Counted from the first letter of the stretch, positions 42,274-51,008 are shown. The stretch: DNA of 64,000 nt from Anaerocolumna xylanovorans DSM 12503 (GCF_900143645.1 NZ_FRFD01000007.1:1-64000), one strand, 5' to 3'. A program made the numbers and translations. Notes: generated by a model from the sequence alone, not told the origin.

Positions 42274-42960
42274 ATGGAGTTTTTGAAAATTGAAAATTTA
42301 TGCAAGGTCTACGGCAAGGGTGATAACCAAGTCACTGCGTTAGACCATGTTTCTCTTACCATTGAGAAGGGGGATTTTACTGCAATCATCGGTTCCTCCG
42401 GTTCCGGTAAATCCACATTGCTTCACGCTATTGCAGGTGTGGATGTGCCGACAAGCGGAAAGGTGTATTTGGATGGGCAGGACATATATGCGGGGAGCAA
42501 CGAAAAGCTTGCCATTTTCCGCAGGCGGCAGGTCGGGCTGATCTATCAGTTTCACAACCTTATTCCTACTTTGAATGTGGAGGAAAATATTACTCTGCCC
42601 ATCCTGATGGATAAGCGGAAGATCAACAAGGAGCGCCTGAACAATCTGCTGGAGCTGCTGGGGCTACAGGAACGCAAAACGCATCTGCCTAATCAGCTTT
42701 CGGGCGGTCAACAGCAGCGTGTTGCTATCGGTCGCGCTTTGATGAACGCCCCGGCGGTCATGCTTGCCGACGAACCCACGGGCAGCTTGGACAGCCGAAA
42801 TGGACATGAAATCATCAAACTGCTGAAAGAAAGCAATAAAAAATATGGGCAGACCCTGCTTCTCGTCACCCATGATGAAAACATCGCTTTGCAGGCAGAC
42901 CGCATTATTACCATCGCAGACGGACAAGTGGTGCGGGATGAGAGGCAGGTGGCACTATAA
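42274..42960 (+). CDS. ABC transporter ATP-binding protein (MacB/BceA-like)
   Basis: 228 residues. Walker A IIGSSGSGKSTLLHAI, Q-loop YQFHNLIPTLNVEENI, signature LSGGQQQRVAIGRALM, Walker B VMLADEPTGSLDS and switch His in LLVTHDENIA. It powers the FtsX-type permease encoded next, whose ATG overlaps the stop codon. AAGGAGG precedes the ATG at 42274. The family (LolD/MacB/BceA) serves peptide-antibiotic detoxification or lipoprotein export. Confidence 0.95.
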   Translation: MEFLKIENLCKVYGKGDNQVTALDHVSLTIEKGDFTAIIGSSGSGKSTLLHAIAGVDVPTSGKVYLDGQDIYAGSNEKLAIFRRRQVGLIYQFHNLIPTLNVEENITLPILMDKRKINKERLNNLLELLGLQERKTHLPNQLSGGQQQRVAIGRALMNAPAVMLADEPTGSLDSRNGHEIIKLLKESNKKYGQTLLLVTHDENIALQADRIITIADGQVVRDERQVAL

Positions 42961-45491
42961 TGAATATCTTTAATAAAGTTGCCCTGCAAGGCCTGAAAAA
43001 GAGCCGCACGCGCACATTCGTAACGATTATCGGAGTTGTTCTGTCAGCCGCTATGATTACGGCAGTCGCCACTTTTGGCACTTCTCTGTTAAATTATCTG
43101 ACAAACGGTTCAATTGCGAAATACGGTGACTGGCATGTTGAGTTTGTGGATGTGGATTCCTCCTTCGTGCATGAGCGAGCGGATGACAATGAAGTTTCAA
43201 ATACCGCGGCATTTGAAAATATCGGCTATGCCATGCTTGATGGTGCGAAAAGCCCAGAAAAACCCTATCTCTTTATTTCTGGGTTCAATGACAAAACCTT
43301 TGACACCCTGCCCATCACCCTTATTTCCGGCAGACTACCGGAAAACAGCAGCGAAGTTCTTGTTCCGTCCCACATTGCAGCCAAGGCCGACGTTAGAATT
43401 TCTGTAGGCGATATCCTTACCCTCGCGGTCGGGAACCGAGAGGCAGATGGTGAAACGCTCACCCAGCACGATTCTTATCGCGCTGGGGAGGAAATGCTGG
43501 AACCTGTGACGGAGAAAACCTACACGGTTGTGGGTATCTGCGACCGACCGGGATTTGAAGAACATTCCGCACCGGGATATACCCTGATAACAAAAGCAGA
43601 CACAGCGGATCAGGCGGACAACTTCAGCCTGTTTGTCACGCTTAAAAATCCGCACAATGTCAAGGCTTATGCAAGCGGCGCAGCCGGAACGAGCGCGTAT
43701 GTTCTGAATGATGATGTGCTGCGCTTTTTGGGTGCCTCGGATAATAAACTATTCAATACAATGTTGTACTCGGTTGGCGGTATTTTGGTTGCCATCATCA
43801 TGGTAGGCTCAATTTTCCTGATTTATAACTCGTTCCATATCTCTCTGAACGAACGTACACACCAGTTTGGCATTCTCATGTCGGTGGGTTCCACTGCCAA
43901 ACAACTGCGAAATTCGGTGTTATTTGAGGGTCTTTGCATTGGTGCAATCGGCATACCGATTGGTGTTCTGGTCGGCATAGGCTGTATTGAATTGATACTT
44001 CCTATTGTTGCAAGCAACTTCAGCACTATTATCAGCACCACTGTCCCCCTGACCCTGTCGGTATCTGTCCCCGCACTGGTTGTGGCTGCAGCAGTCAGCT
44101 TGATTACAATTCTGCTCTCGGCCTATATTCCAGCTAAGAAAGCTGCCGCCACTCCCGTGATGGAGTGTATCCGCCAAACCAACGAGATTAAAACCGAATT
44201 GAAGGCCATCAAAACATCAAAGCTCACACAGCGTATTTACGGTTTGGAGGGAACACTTGCATTGAAGAATTTCAGGAGAAACAAAAAACGCTATCGCAGC
44301 GTTGTGCTGTCTCTTACTTTAAGCATCGTGCTGTTTGTATCCGGAAGTGCTTTTGGAACAACTCTGAAACGGCTTGCGAAACAATACACAATGGACTTTG
44401 ACTATGACATTTGTTTCTACACGCAGGACATGGATGAAAGTAAGCTATTCCAGCTTTATGACGAATTGAAAACCGCTGATGGAGTTTACGAAAGTTCCTA
44501 TCAGGCAATTTCGACCTATTCATGCGAGGTGAATACAAACGATTTTTTAGACAGTTATCAGGAAACAGCCGGTTATGATGGGACGGGCAAAACGGTGGGA
44601 CTTTCGATGGATATTCAGTTTATTGAGGACAGTATCTATCAGAACTTTATTGAAAGCCTCGGACTGCCCACAGAGGAGTATACCGGCCAGGGCGCTAAAA
44701 TGATTGTCGTAGCCAAAGATAAATCCCTGGCCGATATATTTGCAACCCGCGCTATGGATTTTACGTTGATCTCTGAATCTGGGGTACAGACGAAAGCAAT
44801 CCACACGACTCTTGTAGATACCTACCCAGTGGATACTCTTCCTGCACAGTCATCCGAGGTGAAACCCTACGTTTTGATGGCGGTTGCCCCTTACCAGATG
44901 AAATCGCAATTTGACACTCTTAATGCACCTGCAAAATTGGGCTTGTCCTTCCGGTCAGAAAATCCCTCACAGTCGGTAGCTGAAATGGAAACAATGATTC
45001 AGAGTGCAGGAATTACGTCCGAGTATACCATATACAATTTGTATGGAGTAGTTGACCAATATCGCAGTGTAACATTTGTTGTTGATGTGTTCACCTACGT
45101 CTTTGTCATAATGATCTCGTTGATTGCGGTGGCCAATGTGTTCAATACGATTTCTACAAATATCAAACTGAGGCGGCGTGAACTTGCCATGCTCCGCTCT
45201 GTGGGAATGTCTGAGCGTGGTTTCAATAAGATGATGAATTTTGAGTGTGTCTTTTATGGCATGAGGACGTTGTTATTCGGGGTTCCAGTAGCAGGAATCA
45301 TCTCGTGGCTGATTTACAAAGTAATCATGAACGCAGAAAGGATGGATAATTTCCATTTTGAATTTCCGTGGAGTAGTATGCTAATCGGTATGTTGAGCGT
45401 ATTTTTTATCGTTTTTATTACAATGCTGTATGCTACCGGTAAGATTAAAAAGGAAAACATTATTGATGCGCTGCGGGATGACATGGATTGA
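42960..45491 (+). CDS. FtsX-like ABC transporter permease (antimicrobial-peptide type)
   Basis: 843 residues. An N-terminal membrane segment (TFVTIIGVVLSAAMITAVATFG) is followed by a large extracellular region (about 40-265) and a first FtsX domain with three membrane segments (about 268-395). A fourth segment near 440-460 precedes a second extracellular part and a second FtsX domain (about 700-835) ending IIDALRDD. The size and two FtsX units match MacB-like/Bce-like permeases associated with a two-component system. The transported substrate is unknown; cell-envelope-active peptides are the usual guess. Confidence 0.92.
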   Translation: MNIFNKVALQGLKKSRTRTFVTIIGVVLSAAMITAVATFGTSLLNYLTNGSIAKYGDWHVEFVDVDSSFVHERADDNEVSNTAAFENIGYAMLDGAKSPEKPYLFISGFNDKTFDTLPITLISGRLPENSSEVLVPSHIAAKADVRISVGDILTLAVGNREADGETLTQHDSYRAGEEMLEPVTEKTYTVVGICDRPGFEEHSAPGYTLITKADTADQADNFSLFVTLKNPHNVKAYASGAAGTSAYVLNDDVLRFLGASDNKLFNTMLYSVGGILVAIIMVGSIFLIYNSFHISLNERTHQFGILMSVGSTAKQLRNSVLFEGLCIGAIGIPIGVLVGIGCIELILPIVASNFSTIISTTVPLTLSVSVPALVVAAAVSLITILLSAYIPAKKAAATPVMECIRQTNEIKTELKAIKTSKLTQRIYGLEGTLALKNFRRNKKRYRSVVLSLTLSIVLFVSGSAFGTTLKRLAKQYTMDFDYDICFYTQDMDESKLFQLYDELKTADGVYESSYQAISTYSCEVNTNDFLDSYQETAGYDGTGKTVGLSMDIQFIEDSIYQNFIESLGLPTEEYTGQGAKMIVVAKDKSLADIFATRAMDFTLISESGVQTKAIHTTLVDTYPVDTLPAQSSEVKPYVLMAVAPYQMKSQFDTLNAPAKLGLSFRSENPSQSVAEMETMIQSAGITSEYTIYNLYGVVDQYRSVTFVVDVFTYVFVIMISLIAVANVFNTISTNIKLRRRELAMLRSVGMSERGFNKMMNFECVFYGMRTLLFGVPVAGIISWLIYKVIMNAERMDNFHFEFPWSSMLIGMLSVFFIVFITMLYATGKIKKENIIDALRDDMD

Positions 45492-45612
45492 TTCAAAATC
45501 GATATTGACTTGATAGAAAATCAAAAAATAAAAGCAAATCCTCCAATAAAGATTATTTACAATTCATCGGTAATCGTTCGGCTGTGTGCTAAACAATTAT
45601 GAGAATGAAAGT

Positions 45613-45656
45613 AAAAAGGCTTCCCTAAGATAGCACTCTTATGGGAAGCCTTTTAT
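45613..45656. terminator. Bidirectional terminator between the ABC module and the MFS gene
   Basis: AAAAGGCTTCCCTAAGA pairs with TCTTA-GGGAAGCCTTTT (one bulged base) over 17 bp, with A and T runs on both sides. It serves the convergent permease (plus) and MFS (minus) genes. Confidence 0.9.
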
Positions 45657-45668
45657 TTATCCTCTTTA

Positions 45669-46985
45669 CTATTCCTGCTGTTTATCTGTCTTTTCCAATT
45701 GCCAGATATTTTTATTTCTTCTGAAAATTAAGCATACAATCATTCCGGCAAAACCAATTATCATAAATAACATGGCCGCTCCCGAACCCTTTCCGCTATT
45801 AAACAGTGTAATCCAAAAACTATTGTCCGGCTGCATTTTCATAAATGGTTCAAATACACGGTCAACTAATATACCGCCGGATAAATACCCTAACGGAATC
45901 GTGAAAAATTGCAGGGTATTGCGTGCTGCGTACACCCGCCCCTGGATGTGGGCGGGAATCTTCATGCGAAAGATTACATCCATATTAGCGCCCATCACAG
46001 GGATAAACAGCCATCCCGCAATTGCTCCCAGGCACCATACGGCACCATTCTTTCCGAAAGCCAGCATGAAGTTTTCCGTACTCATGGAAAAGAGCAGCGA
46101 ATTGAATATAACCCGTACACGGTTTTTCGGTGCAGGCATAAATGTCATGAGTATGCTGCCTGCCAGTGTAGCAAGACCCGTACAGGCATTCACAATCCCA
46201 AGGACATTTTCACCTCCGCCCTTTCTTGAAAGCAGCATGGCAGGAAGCGCTGCATTATAAATTGATGCAATGAAATTGATTGCTGCAAGAAACAGCATCA
46301 AATCCAGTATCCCCCTGTTATCTTTCAGATACTTTAGCCCGCCTTTTGCCGATTGGATGAGTGTTTCCTTCTCACTGCCGCCGTTGTCCGAAATCGCAGG
46401 GATTTTCACAAATATCAGAAGCGTGGCAAAAGCAACAAAGAAAGTAAATAAATCAAAAATGATTACGGCTTCCATGCTGGTCAATGCAAGAATGGCAGTT
46501 GCAAGTACAGGAGCCAGCAACGTAACCAGGGAATTCGAAAAAGAACGCATACCGCTTGTCTTCTGGTAATGCTTGCATGGTACCAGGATACTCATAGTCA
46601 CATCCGCTGCCGGCTGCTGAACTGTGTTCATTAACCCGTTAAAAGCATTTAATAAATATAAATGCCAGATTTCAAGGTTTCCGGATGTCAGAAGAAGCAG
46701 GACTATTATTGAACTTCCTGCCGCAAAGCTGTCGCAGACCAGCAGAATTGCTTTCTTATTCCACTTATCACTTAATGCACCTGCAAAAATACTAAACAAA
46801 ACATAAGGCAAATAAGAGCAGACTGCAAGCAGTGAGGTTGAAAGTGCAGAACCTTTCTGCTGATAAGACCATATGACCAAGGCAAAACTCGTCATAGAAC
46901 TGCCTAACCCCGAAAAGGCCTGGGTAATCCATAAAATCAGAAATATATGAAGTTCTTTTATTGTTATTTTTAAATTTTGTATCAT
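45669..46985 (-). CDS. Mef-like MFS efflux transporter
   Basis: 438 residues with about 12 membrane segments. It starts with a short basic tail, then FLILWITQAFSGLGSSMTSFALVIWSYQQKGSAL, and carries the motif A-like loop GALSDKWNKKAILLVCD. The whole resembles the macrolide-exporter (MefA) / enterobactin-exporter branch. It probably exports a drug or secondary metabolite. AAAGGAG lies before the ATG. The leader upstream carries overlapping, mutually exclusive hairpins, suggesting attenuation control. Confidence 0.87.
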   Translation of the reverse strand: MIQNLKITIKELHIFLILWITQAFSGLGSSMTSFALVIWSYQQKGSALSTSLLAVCSYLPYVLFSIFAGALSDKWNKKAILLVCDSFAAGSSIIVLLLLTSGNLEIWHLYLLNAFNGLMNTVQQPAADVTMSILVPCKHYQKTSGMRSFSNSLVTLLAPVLATAILALTSMEAVIIFDLFTFFVAFATLLIFVKIPAISDNGGSEKETLIQSAKGGLKYLKDNRGILDLMLFLAAINFIASIYNAALPAMLLSRKGGGENVLGIVNACTGLATLAGSILMTFMPAPKNRVRVIFNSLLFSMSTENFMLAFGKNGAVWCLGAIAGWLFIPVMGANMDVIFRMKIPAHIQGRVYAARNTLQFFTIPLGYLSGGILVDRVFEPFMKMQPDNSFWITLFNSGKGSGAAMLFMIIGFAGMIVCLIFRRNKNIWQLEKTDKQQE

Positions 46986-47017
46986 GACTTTGCTCCTTTA
47001 ATTTTAATAATCTAAAA

Positions 47018-47092
47018 CTAAATGCAAAGTCCGGCGGACGAATTAATTATCCTCCATGCAGCTTCGTCCGAATCAGACCTTGCATGGAGCAT
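47018..47092 (-). promoter_or_regulatory. Bistable leader with overlapping hairpins, possible 24-codon leader peptide
   Basis: Three pairings lie within 70 bases. CTCCATGCA/TGCATGGAG (47052-47060 and 47081-47089) and CGGACGAA/TTCGTCCG (47035-47042 and 47063-47070) interleave, so they are mutually exclusive or form a pseudoknot. TGCAAAGTC/GACCTTGCA (47023-47031 and 47076-47084) encloses the second and competes with the first. A frame from ATG 47092 to TAG 47018 (starts MLHARSDSDEAAW) spans exactly these arms, but its Shine-Dalgarno is poor. Confidence 0.6.
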
Positions 47093-47160
47093 TGCCAATA
47101 CAGAGTTTCAACTTTTTTCCCTACCTTTCGTAAAATTAATGATAAATTGCTTTTAGAAAA

Positions 47161-48474
47161 CTATTTATTTATCTCTTCCTCCAGTGCCTTTTTAACAGCC
47201 TGCGGGTTTCCTCTGTGCTGTGCTATAATATCTCTGACCTTATCATACCCTAATATCTTCGTATAGGCCGTAGCAAAAGCATAAGAGCCTTCTAACAATG
47301 CCTCACACCTTTCCTTATCCGGTTCCATCACTTCTATACATTTGCTCCTGAACAGCTCAACAGCCCTTTGAAGAAGCATAAGACTTTCAAGCAGACTGTC
47401 TGCAATCAAGGGAAGGAAGGCATTTAACTCAAATTCACCGCGGGAGGCTGCCATAGTAATGGCATAATCATTTGCCATTACTTTCATTGCCGCCTGGGTT
47501 ACCATCTCCGGAATTACCGGGTTTACCTTTCCCGGCATAATGGTACTTCCAGCTTGAAGAGGCTTTAGATGTATCTCTCCGATTCCTCCAAAAGGACCGG
47601 AATTCATAAGTCTTAAATCTCCTGATATCTTCATAAGATTAACTGCCAAAGCCTTTAGTAAGCCTGAAACTTCAACAAATACATCATTGTTTTGGGTGAT
47701 ATCCATAGGATATTCAGCAGCTGCCAGTCCCATTCCGGTGATTTCCCTAAGCTCCTCTATTACCATAAAGCGGTATTTTCTGTCCGCATTGCTGGCATTC
47801 CCTACAGCAGTTCCTCCCAGATTAACCTGACGCAGCCTTTCTTCAACCTTATAAATCCTCCAGCGGTCCCTTGCTATCGCCTGGGCATAGGCACCGAATT
47901 CTTCCCCCAGGGTAATGGGGATGGCATCCATAAGCTCTGTCCTGCCAAGCTTTTTAATTCCTTCATATTCTCTTTCCTTTAATTGAAGGGCCTGCTGCAG
48001 CTTGGCACAGCCATCACTAAGCTCTCTTATCAGGTCAATGGAAGCAATGCGCAGGGCTGTGGGATATACGTCGTTAGTCGACTGTCCCCTGTTTATGTCA
48101 TCAAGGGGATGGATAACGATTTTTTCTTTCCCTTCCTCCATCCATATCTTTTCAGATAAGCCGGCAAGTACTTCATTGACATTCATATTGGCAGAGGTCC
48201 CTGCCCCTCCCTGAAGAGCATCCACTATAAACTGCTCCTTATAAGCTCCTCCCAGTATCCTGTCACAGGCTTTAACTACAGTTTCGTAGATACCTTCTTT
48301 TCCGACACCCAGCTTACTGTAGGTTTTTGCTGCTGCCTTTTTTACTTTCACGATGGCATAGATAAGCTTAAGATTCGTCTCTTTATAATTAAGGGCAAAA
48401 TTCGCAAGTGCTTTCTTAGTCTCTTCCCCATAGAATATTTCCTTCTTAAAGGGAGTATTATATGCATCTTCCAT
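47161..48474 (-). CDS. aspA: Aspartate ammonia-lyase-like protein of the hydrogenase-maturation locus
   Basis: 437 residues. Aspartase/fumarase superfamily: the signature GSTIMPGKVNPVIPEM (about 297-312) holds the catalytic loop serine position, with TTHxxD-type regions at GQSTNDVYPTALRI and GRTELMDAIPITLGEEFGAYA. It may release ammonia from aspartate. It lies 41 bases after hydF; an aspartase-like gene next to hydE/hydF/hydG is common in clostridia, perhaps as a nitrogen supply for H-cluster assembly. AGGAGG precedes ATG 48474, while the frame is open but unrelated further upstream. Confidence 0.88.
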   Translation of the reverse strand: MEDAYNTPFKKEIFYGEETKKALANFALNYKETNLKLIYAIVKVKKAAAKTYSKLGVGKEGIYETVVKACDRILGGAYKEQFIVDALQGGAGTSANMNVNEVLAGLSEKIWMEEGKEKIVIHPLDDINRGQSTNDVYPTALRIASIDLIRELSDGCAKLQQALQLKEREYEGIKKLGRTELMDAIPITLGEEFGAYAQAIARDRWRIYKVEERLRQVNLGGTAVGNASNADRKYRFMVIEELREITGMGLAAAEYPMDITQNNDVFVEVSGLLKALAVNLMKISGDLRLMNSGPFGGIGEIHLKPLQAGSTIMPGKVNPVIPEMVTQAAMKVMANDYAITMAASRGEFELNAFLPLIADSLLESLMLLQRAVELFRSKCIEVMEPDKERCEALLEGSYAFATAYTKILGYDKVRDIIAQHRGNPQAVKKALEEEINK

Positions 48475-48515
48475 TTGTCCCTCCTCTATTCTCCGCCACA
48501 GATTTTTGATATATG

Positions 48516-49739
48516 TTAAATTGCTTTGTCTTCTTCGTTTAATTCCTCCAATATAGCAGGAAATATTTCCAGGCTTCGTTTTAGAATTCCCTGCATATAG
48601 GCAATTAGAATGCCGTAGTTCGTGATAGGAACCTTCTGGTCCACACTGCACTTTTGGCGGTATTTCACTTCTCTCTCCGTAAGCATGCAGCCTCCGCAAT
48701 GTACGACAAGTTTGTAGGGGCTTAAGTCTTCCGGAAATTGTCCGCCTGAAGTAAAGGCAAATTGAAATTCCTTTCCGGTATAATTCTTAATCCATCTGGG
48801 CAGCTTTACTGTACCAATATCATCGCACTGTCTGTGATGTGTACAGCCTTCACAGATTAAGATGGTATCTCCTTCTTCAAGGTTCTCAAGAGCTGCGACT
48901 CCCTTTACCGCCTCTTTCAAAAGGCCCTTATATCTTGCAAAAAGAATCGAAAAAGAAGTAAGGGGGATATCTCTTTTCGTATCCGCTGATACCTTGGCAA
49001 ACACCTGACTGTCCGTAATGACTAAACTCGGTTTTTTCCCCAGATTTTCAAGGGTTTCCTTTAATTCATATTCCTTTACGACAATGGCCGTGGCATCGGA
49101 CTCTAAAATATCTCTTATGGTCTGCTGCTGGGGCAGGATAAGCCTGCCCTTTGGTGCGGCTTTATCAATGGGAACAACCAGAACAACAAAATCAGACGGA
49201 TGAATAATATCTCCCACAATTCGAAGTTTATTATCCTCCGTCGGAGCAAGCACCGCAATTTTTTCTTTTAACGCTTCTATATTCTTGCCAGTAACCGCGC
49301 TTACGTAGATTTCATTTTCACTTTGCGGCTTCTTTTCTTCTATCAATAAATCCGCCTTATTATATACTGTCAGGTAAGGAATAGTTTTTTCCTCAAACAG
49401 CTTTATCAGTTCTTCGTCAGAAACTGCTTTTCCAGCTACAGCATCAATAATAATGACAGCTACATCCGTTTTATTTAATACCTGCCTGGTTTTTTTGACC
49501 CTAAGCTCTCCCAGTGAGCCCTCATCATCAATACCCGGAGTATCTATTATCATTACGGGACCCATAGGCAGTAATTCCATTGCTTTATAGACAGGGTCCG
49601 TAGTAGTACCTTTTACATCAGATACCACGGAAAGCTCCTGCCCTGTGATTTTATTAACAATGCTTGATTTTCCAGCATTCCTCTTTCCAAAAAAGCCTAT
49701 ATGCACCCGGTCTGCGGAGGGTGTTTCGTTTAGTCCCAT
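48516..49739 (-). CDS. hydF: [FeFe]-hydrogenase H-cluster maturation GTPase HydF
   Basis: 407 residues. The N-terminal GTPase has P-loop VHIGFFGKRNAGKSSIVNKI and DTPGIDDEGSLGELR, and NKAD. The dimerisation domain and the C-terminal [4Fe-4S] domain follow, with CEGCTHHRQCDDIG and VVHCGGCMLTEREV providing the CxH...HCxxC ligands. HydF is the scaffold that loads the 2Fe subcluster into hydrogenase. GGAG precedes ATG 49739. HydE and HydG are not in the window. Confidence 0.96.
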   Translation of the reverse strand: MGLNETPSADRVHIGFFGKRNAGKSSIVNKITGQELSVVSDVKGTTTDPVYKAMELLPMGPVMIIDTPGIDDEGSLGELRVKKTRQVLNKTDVAVIIIDAVAGKAVSDEELIKLFEEKTIPYLTVYNKADLLIEEKKPQSENEIYVSAVTGKNIEALKEKIAVLAPTEDNKLRIVGDIIHPSDFVVLVVPIDKAAPKGRLILPQQQTIRDILESDATAIVVKEYELKETLENLGKKPSLVITDSQVFAKVSADTKRDIPLTSFSILFARYKGLLKEAVKGVAALENLEEGDTILICEGCTHHRQCDDIGTVKLPRWIKNYTGKEFQFAFTSGGQFPEDLSPYKLVVHCGGCMLTEREVKYRQKCSVDQKVPITNYGILIAYMQGILKRSLEIFPAILEELNEEDKAI

Positions 49740-49782
49740 ACTGCCATCTCCTTCGTGATTATTACATATCCATGCGAACATT

Positions 49783-49811
49783 ATGGTAACACAAAACACA
49801 TGCCAAATCAA
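49783..49811 (-). promoter_or_regulatory. Putative promoter of hydF-aspA
   Basis: TTGATT (49806-49811) and TACCAT (49783-49788) with a 17-base spacer on the minus strand. A direct repeat GGTGCAT-AA-GGTGCAT (49827-49842) lies 15 bases upstream of the -35 box and could bind a regulator. Confidence 0.55.
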
Positions 49812-49853
49812 GAAGTACCGGTATATGGTGCATAAGGTGCATTGAGAAACAGT

Positions 49854-50819
49854 CTAGAATTTACAAAGCATGGTTATATTTTGAGCTCCGTTTCCAAAAG
49901 CACAAATCAAAAAATAATCTCCCCTCTTTATCAAGTGCTTTTCCCAAGCTTCATAAAGTGCGATAAACGGAGCACTTGTGCCTGTATCACCGTAAATATC
50001 TCCAATATAAGGACTGCGTGCTTTTTCAAGCTTCAGCCTTTCTCTAATGAAATCCAATCCTTCTTTATTTCCCTGTGAGAAACAATACATCCCGATTTCA
50101 TCCATTGTCAAGCTGTTACGGTTAAGAATTGTGGCAATGGACTCTTCAACATTTCCCGTAACATCTGAATTTTTCCTCGTTATTGAAAATCTGAATTTGC
50201 TTCCTTCCCTTACCATAAATAAATTAGAAAATCCACAATAAGGAAATTGATAACTGTCATTGTCTTCTGTTCTGATAAGGCTGACAGCATCGTATACTCC
50301 GCAAGCTTCCTCTGTTTTTTCAAGTATTACTGCACAGGCAGCATCCCCTAGATTGTTTTTCTCCACATTCATATAGTCACAGCCTACTAAAAGTGCACGC
50401 TTAATATGCGGACTTGCTGACATATATTTTGATATCTGGTCAAAGGCCAAAGTCATTCCGCAGCCATTGGAATTAACATCATAGCAGATACATTCCTTTT
50501 TTCCGCCGATTACATTATGTATTTTTACTGATGTCGCAGGTGCCACATATTCAGGCAGCTGACTGGACAATACAATCATATCCATATCGGCACCTGATAA
50601 ATTGGTCTTATAAAACAACTCCTGTATTGCATCCAAAGAAAGCATAATTGTGTTCTGCCAATTATACCTGTTTATGATGCGTTTTCCGCCTCTGTCCGCT
50701 GCTTCTTCGACCGCAATATTTCCTTGCACTTTTTCAGAAACAAATTTTCTGTTTTTAATATGATTAGAAATAAAGTAGCCCTGGCTGACCGCTATATCAA
50801 TAATTTTAATTTGTACCAT
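49854..50819 (-). CDS. Ketoacyl-ACP synthase III-like protein with altered active site, under c-di-GMP riboswitch
   Basis: 321 residues with the KAS III (FabH) thiolase fold: an N-terminal half with YDVNSNGCGMTLAFDQ (about 113-128) and a C-terminal half with GDIYGDTGTSAPFIALYEAW. In related proteins the motif is NSNCVGM; here Gly takes the usual Cys position and Cys comes one residue later. The HQAN motif reads SQGN and the GNTSAA Asn reads Asp. The classic Cys-His-Asn triad is thus not intact. It may have a different chemistry or no condensing activity. It is a single gene with its own c-di-GMP-I riboswitch and terminator upstream. GAGG lies before the ATG. Confidence 0.82.
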   Translation of the reverse strand: MVQIKIIDIAVSQGYFISNHIKNRKFVSEKVQGNIAVEEAADRGGKRIINRYNWQNTIMLSLDAIQELFYKTNLSGADMDMIVLSSQLPEYVAPATSVKIHNVIGGKKECICYDVNSNGCGMTLAFDQISKYMSASPHIKRALLVGCDYMNVEKNNLGDAACAVILEKTEEACGVYDAVSLIRTEDNDSYQFPYCGFSNLFMVREGSKFRFSITRKNSDVTGNVEESIATILNRNSLTMDEIGMYCFSQGNKEGLDFIRERLKLEKARSPYIGDIYGDTGTSAPFIALYEAWEKHLIKRGDYFLICAFGNGAQNITMLCKF

Positions 50820-50872
50820 ATTATTCCTCTATCTACATTCCCCTGTTATATTGTATGTTTAAAAAATAAATA

Positions 50873-50915
50873 CTAAAAAAATAAAAGCTAGCCCAAATTG
50901 CCATGGCTAGTTTTA
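50873..50915 (-). terminator. Intrinsic terminator of the c-di-GMP riboswitch (expression platform)
   Basis: CTAGCC/GGCTAG stem with flanking AAA/TTT pairs, loop about 10, followed in the transcript by TTTTATTTTTTTAG. It begins about 7 bases after the aptamer and lies about 60 bases before the start codon, so it probably ends transcription conditionally. Confidence 0.85.
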
Positions 50916-50917
50916 AA

Positions 50918-51008
50918 CATGGTAGCCCGGCTGCCTTGCAATTACATTACCTGTAATGGTTTTAGGCCCGTGGCTTTGCGTCCCTGCTTTTCAACAGGTT
51001 TGCCTTTA
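50918..51008 (-). ncRNA. Cyclic di-GMP-I (GEMM) riboswitch aptamer
   Basis: On the minus strand the sequence reads AAAGGCAAACCTG...CAGGGACGCAAAGCCACGGG, then CCTAAAACC, and GGCAGCCGGGCTACC. These are the GEMM-I hallmarks in the right order: the GGCAAACC segment, GGGACGCAAAGCC, the GNAA-type tetraloop (GAAA) of P1b, and the tetraloop receptor-like CCTAAA. It lies upstream of the KAS III-like gene with a terminator after it. It should bind c-di-GMP and switch transcription. Confidence 0.93.

Noticed and set aside
41196..45496. Many minus-strand frames of 60-110 codons opposite the two-component/ABC module
   Set aside because: They mirror the GC-rich coding sequence of the plus strand and show no start signals or families.
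40310..45612. Integrative element with a duplicated tRNA end (att sites)
   Set aside because: No copy of the tRNA-Leu 3' end is found at the far side of the module, and no integrase is present.
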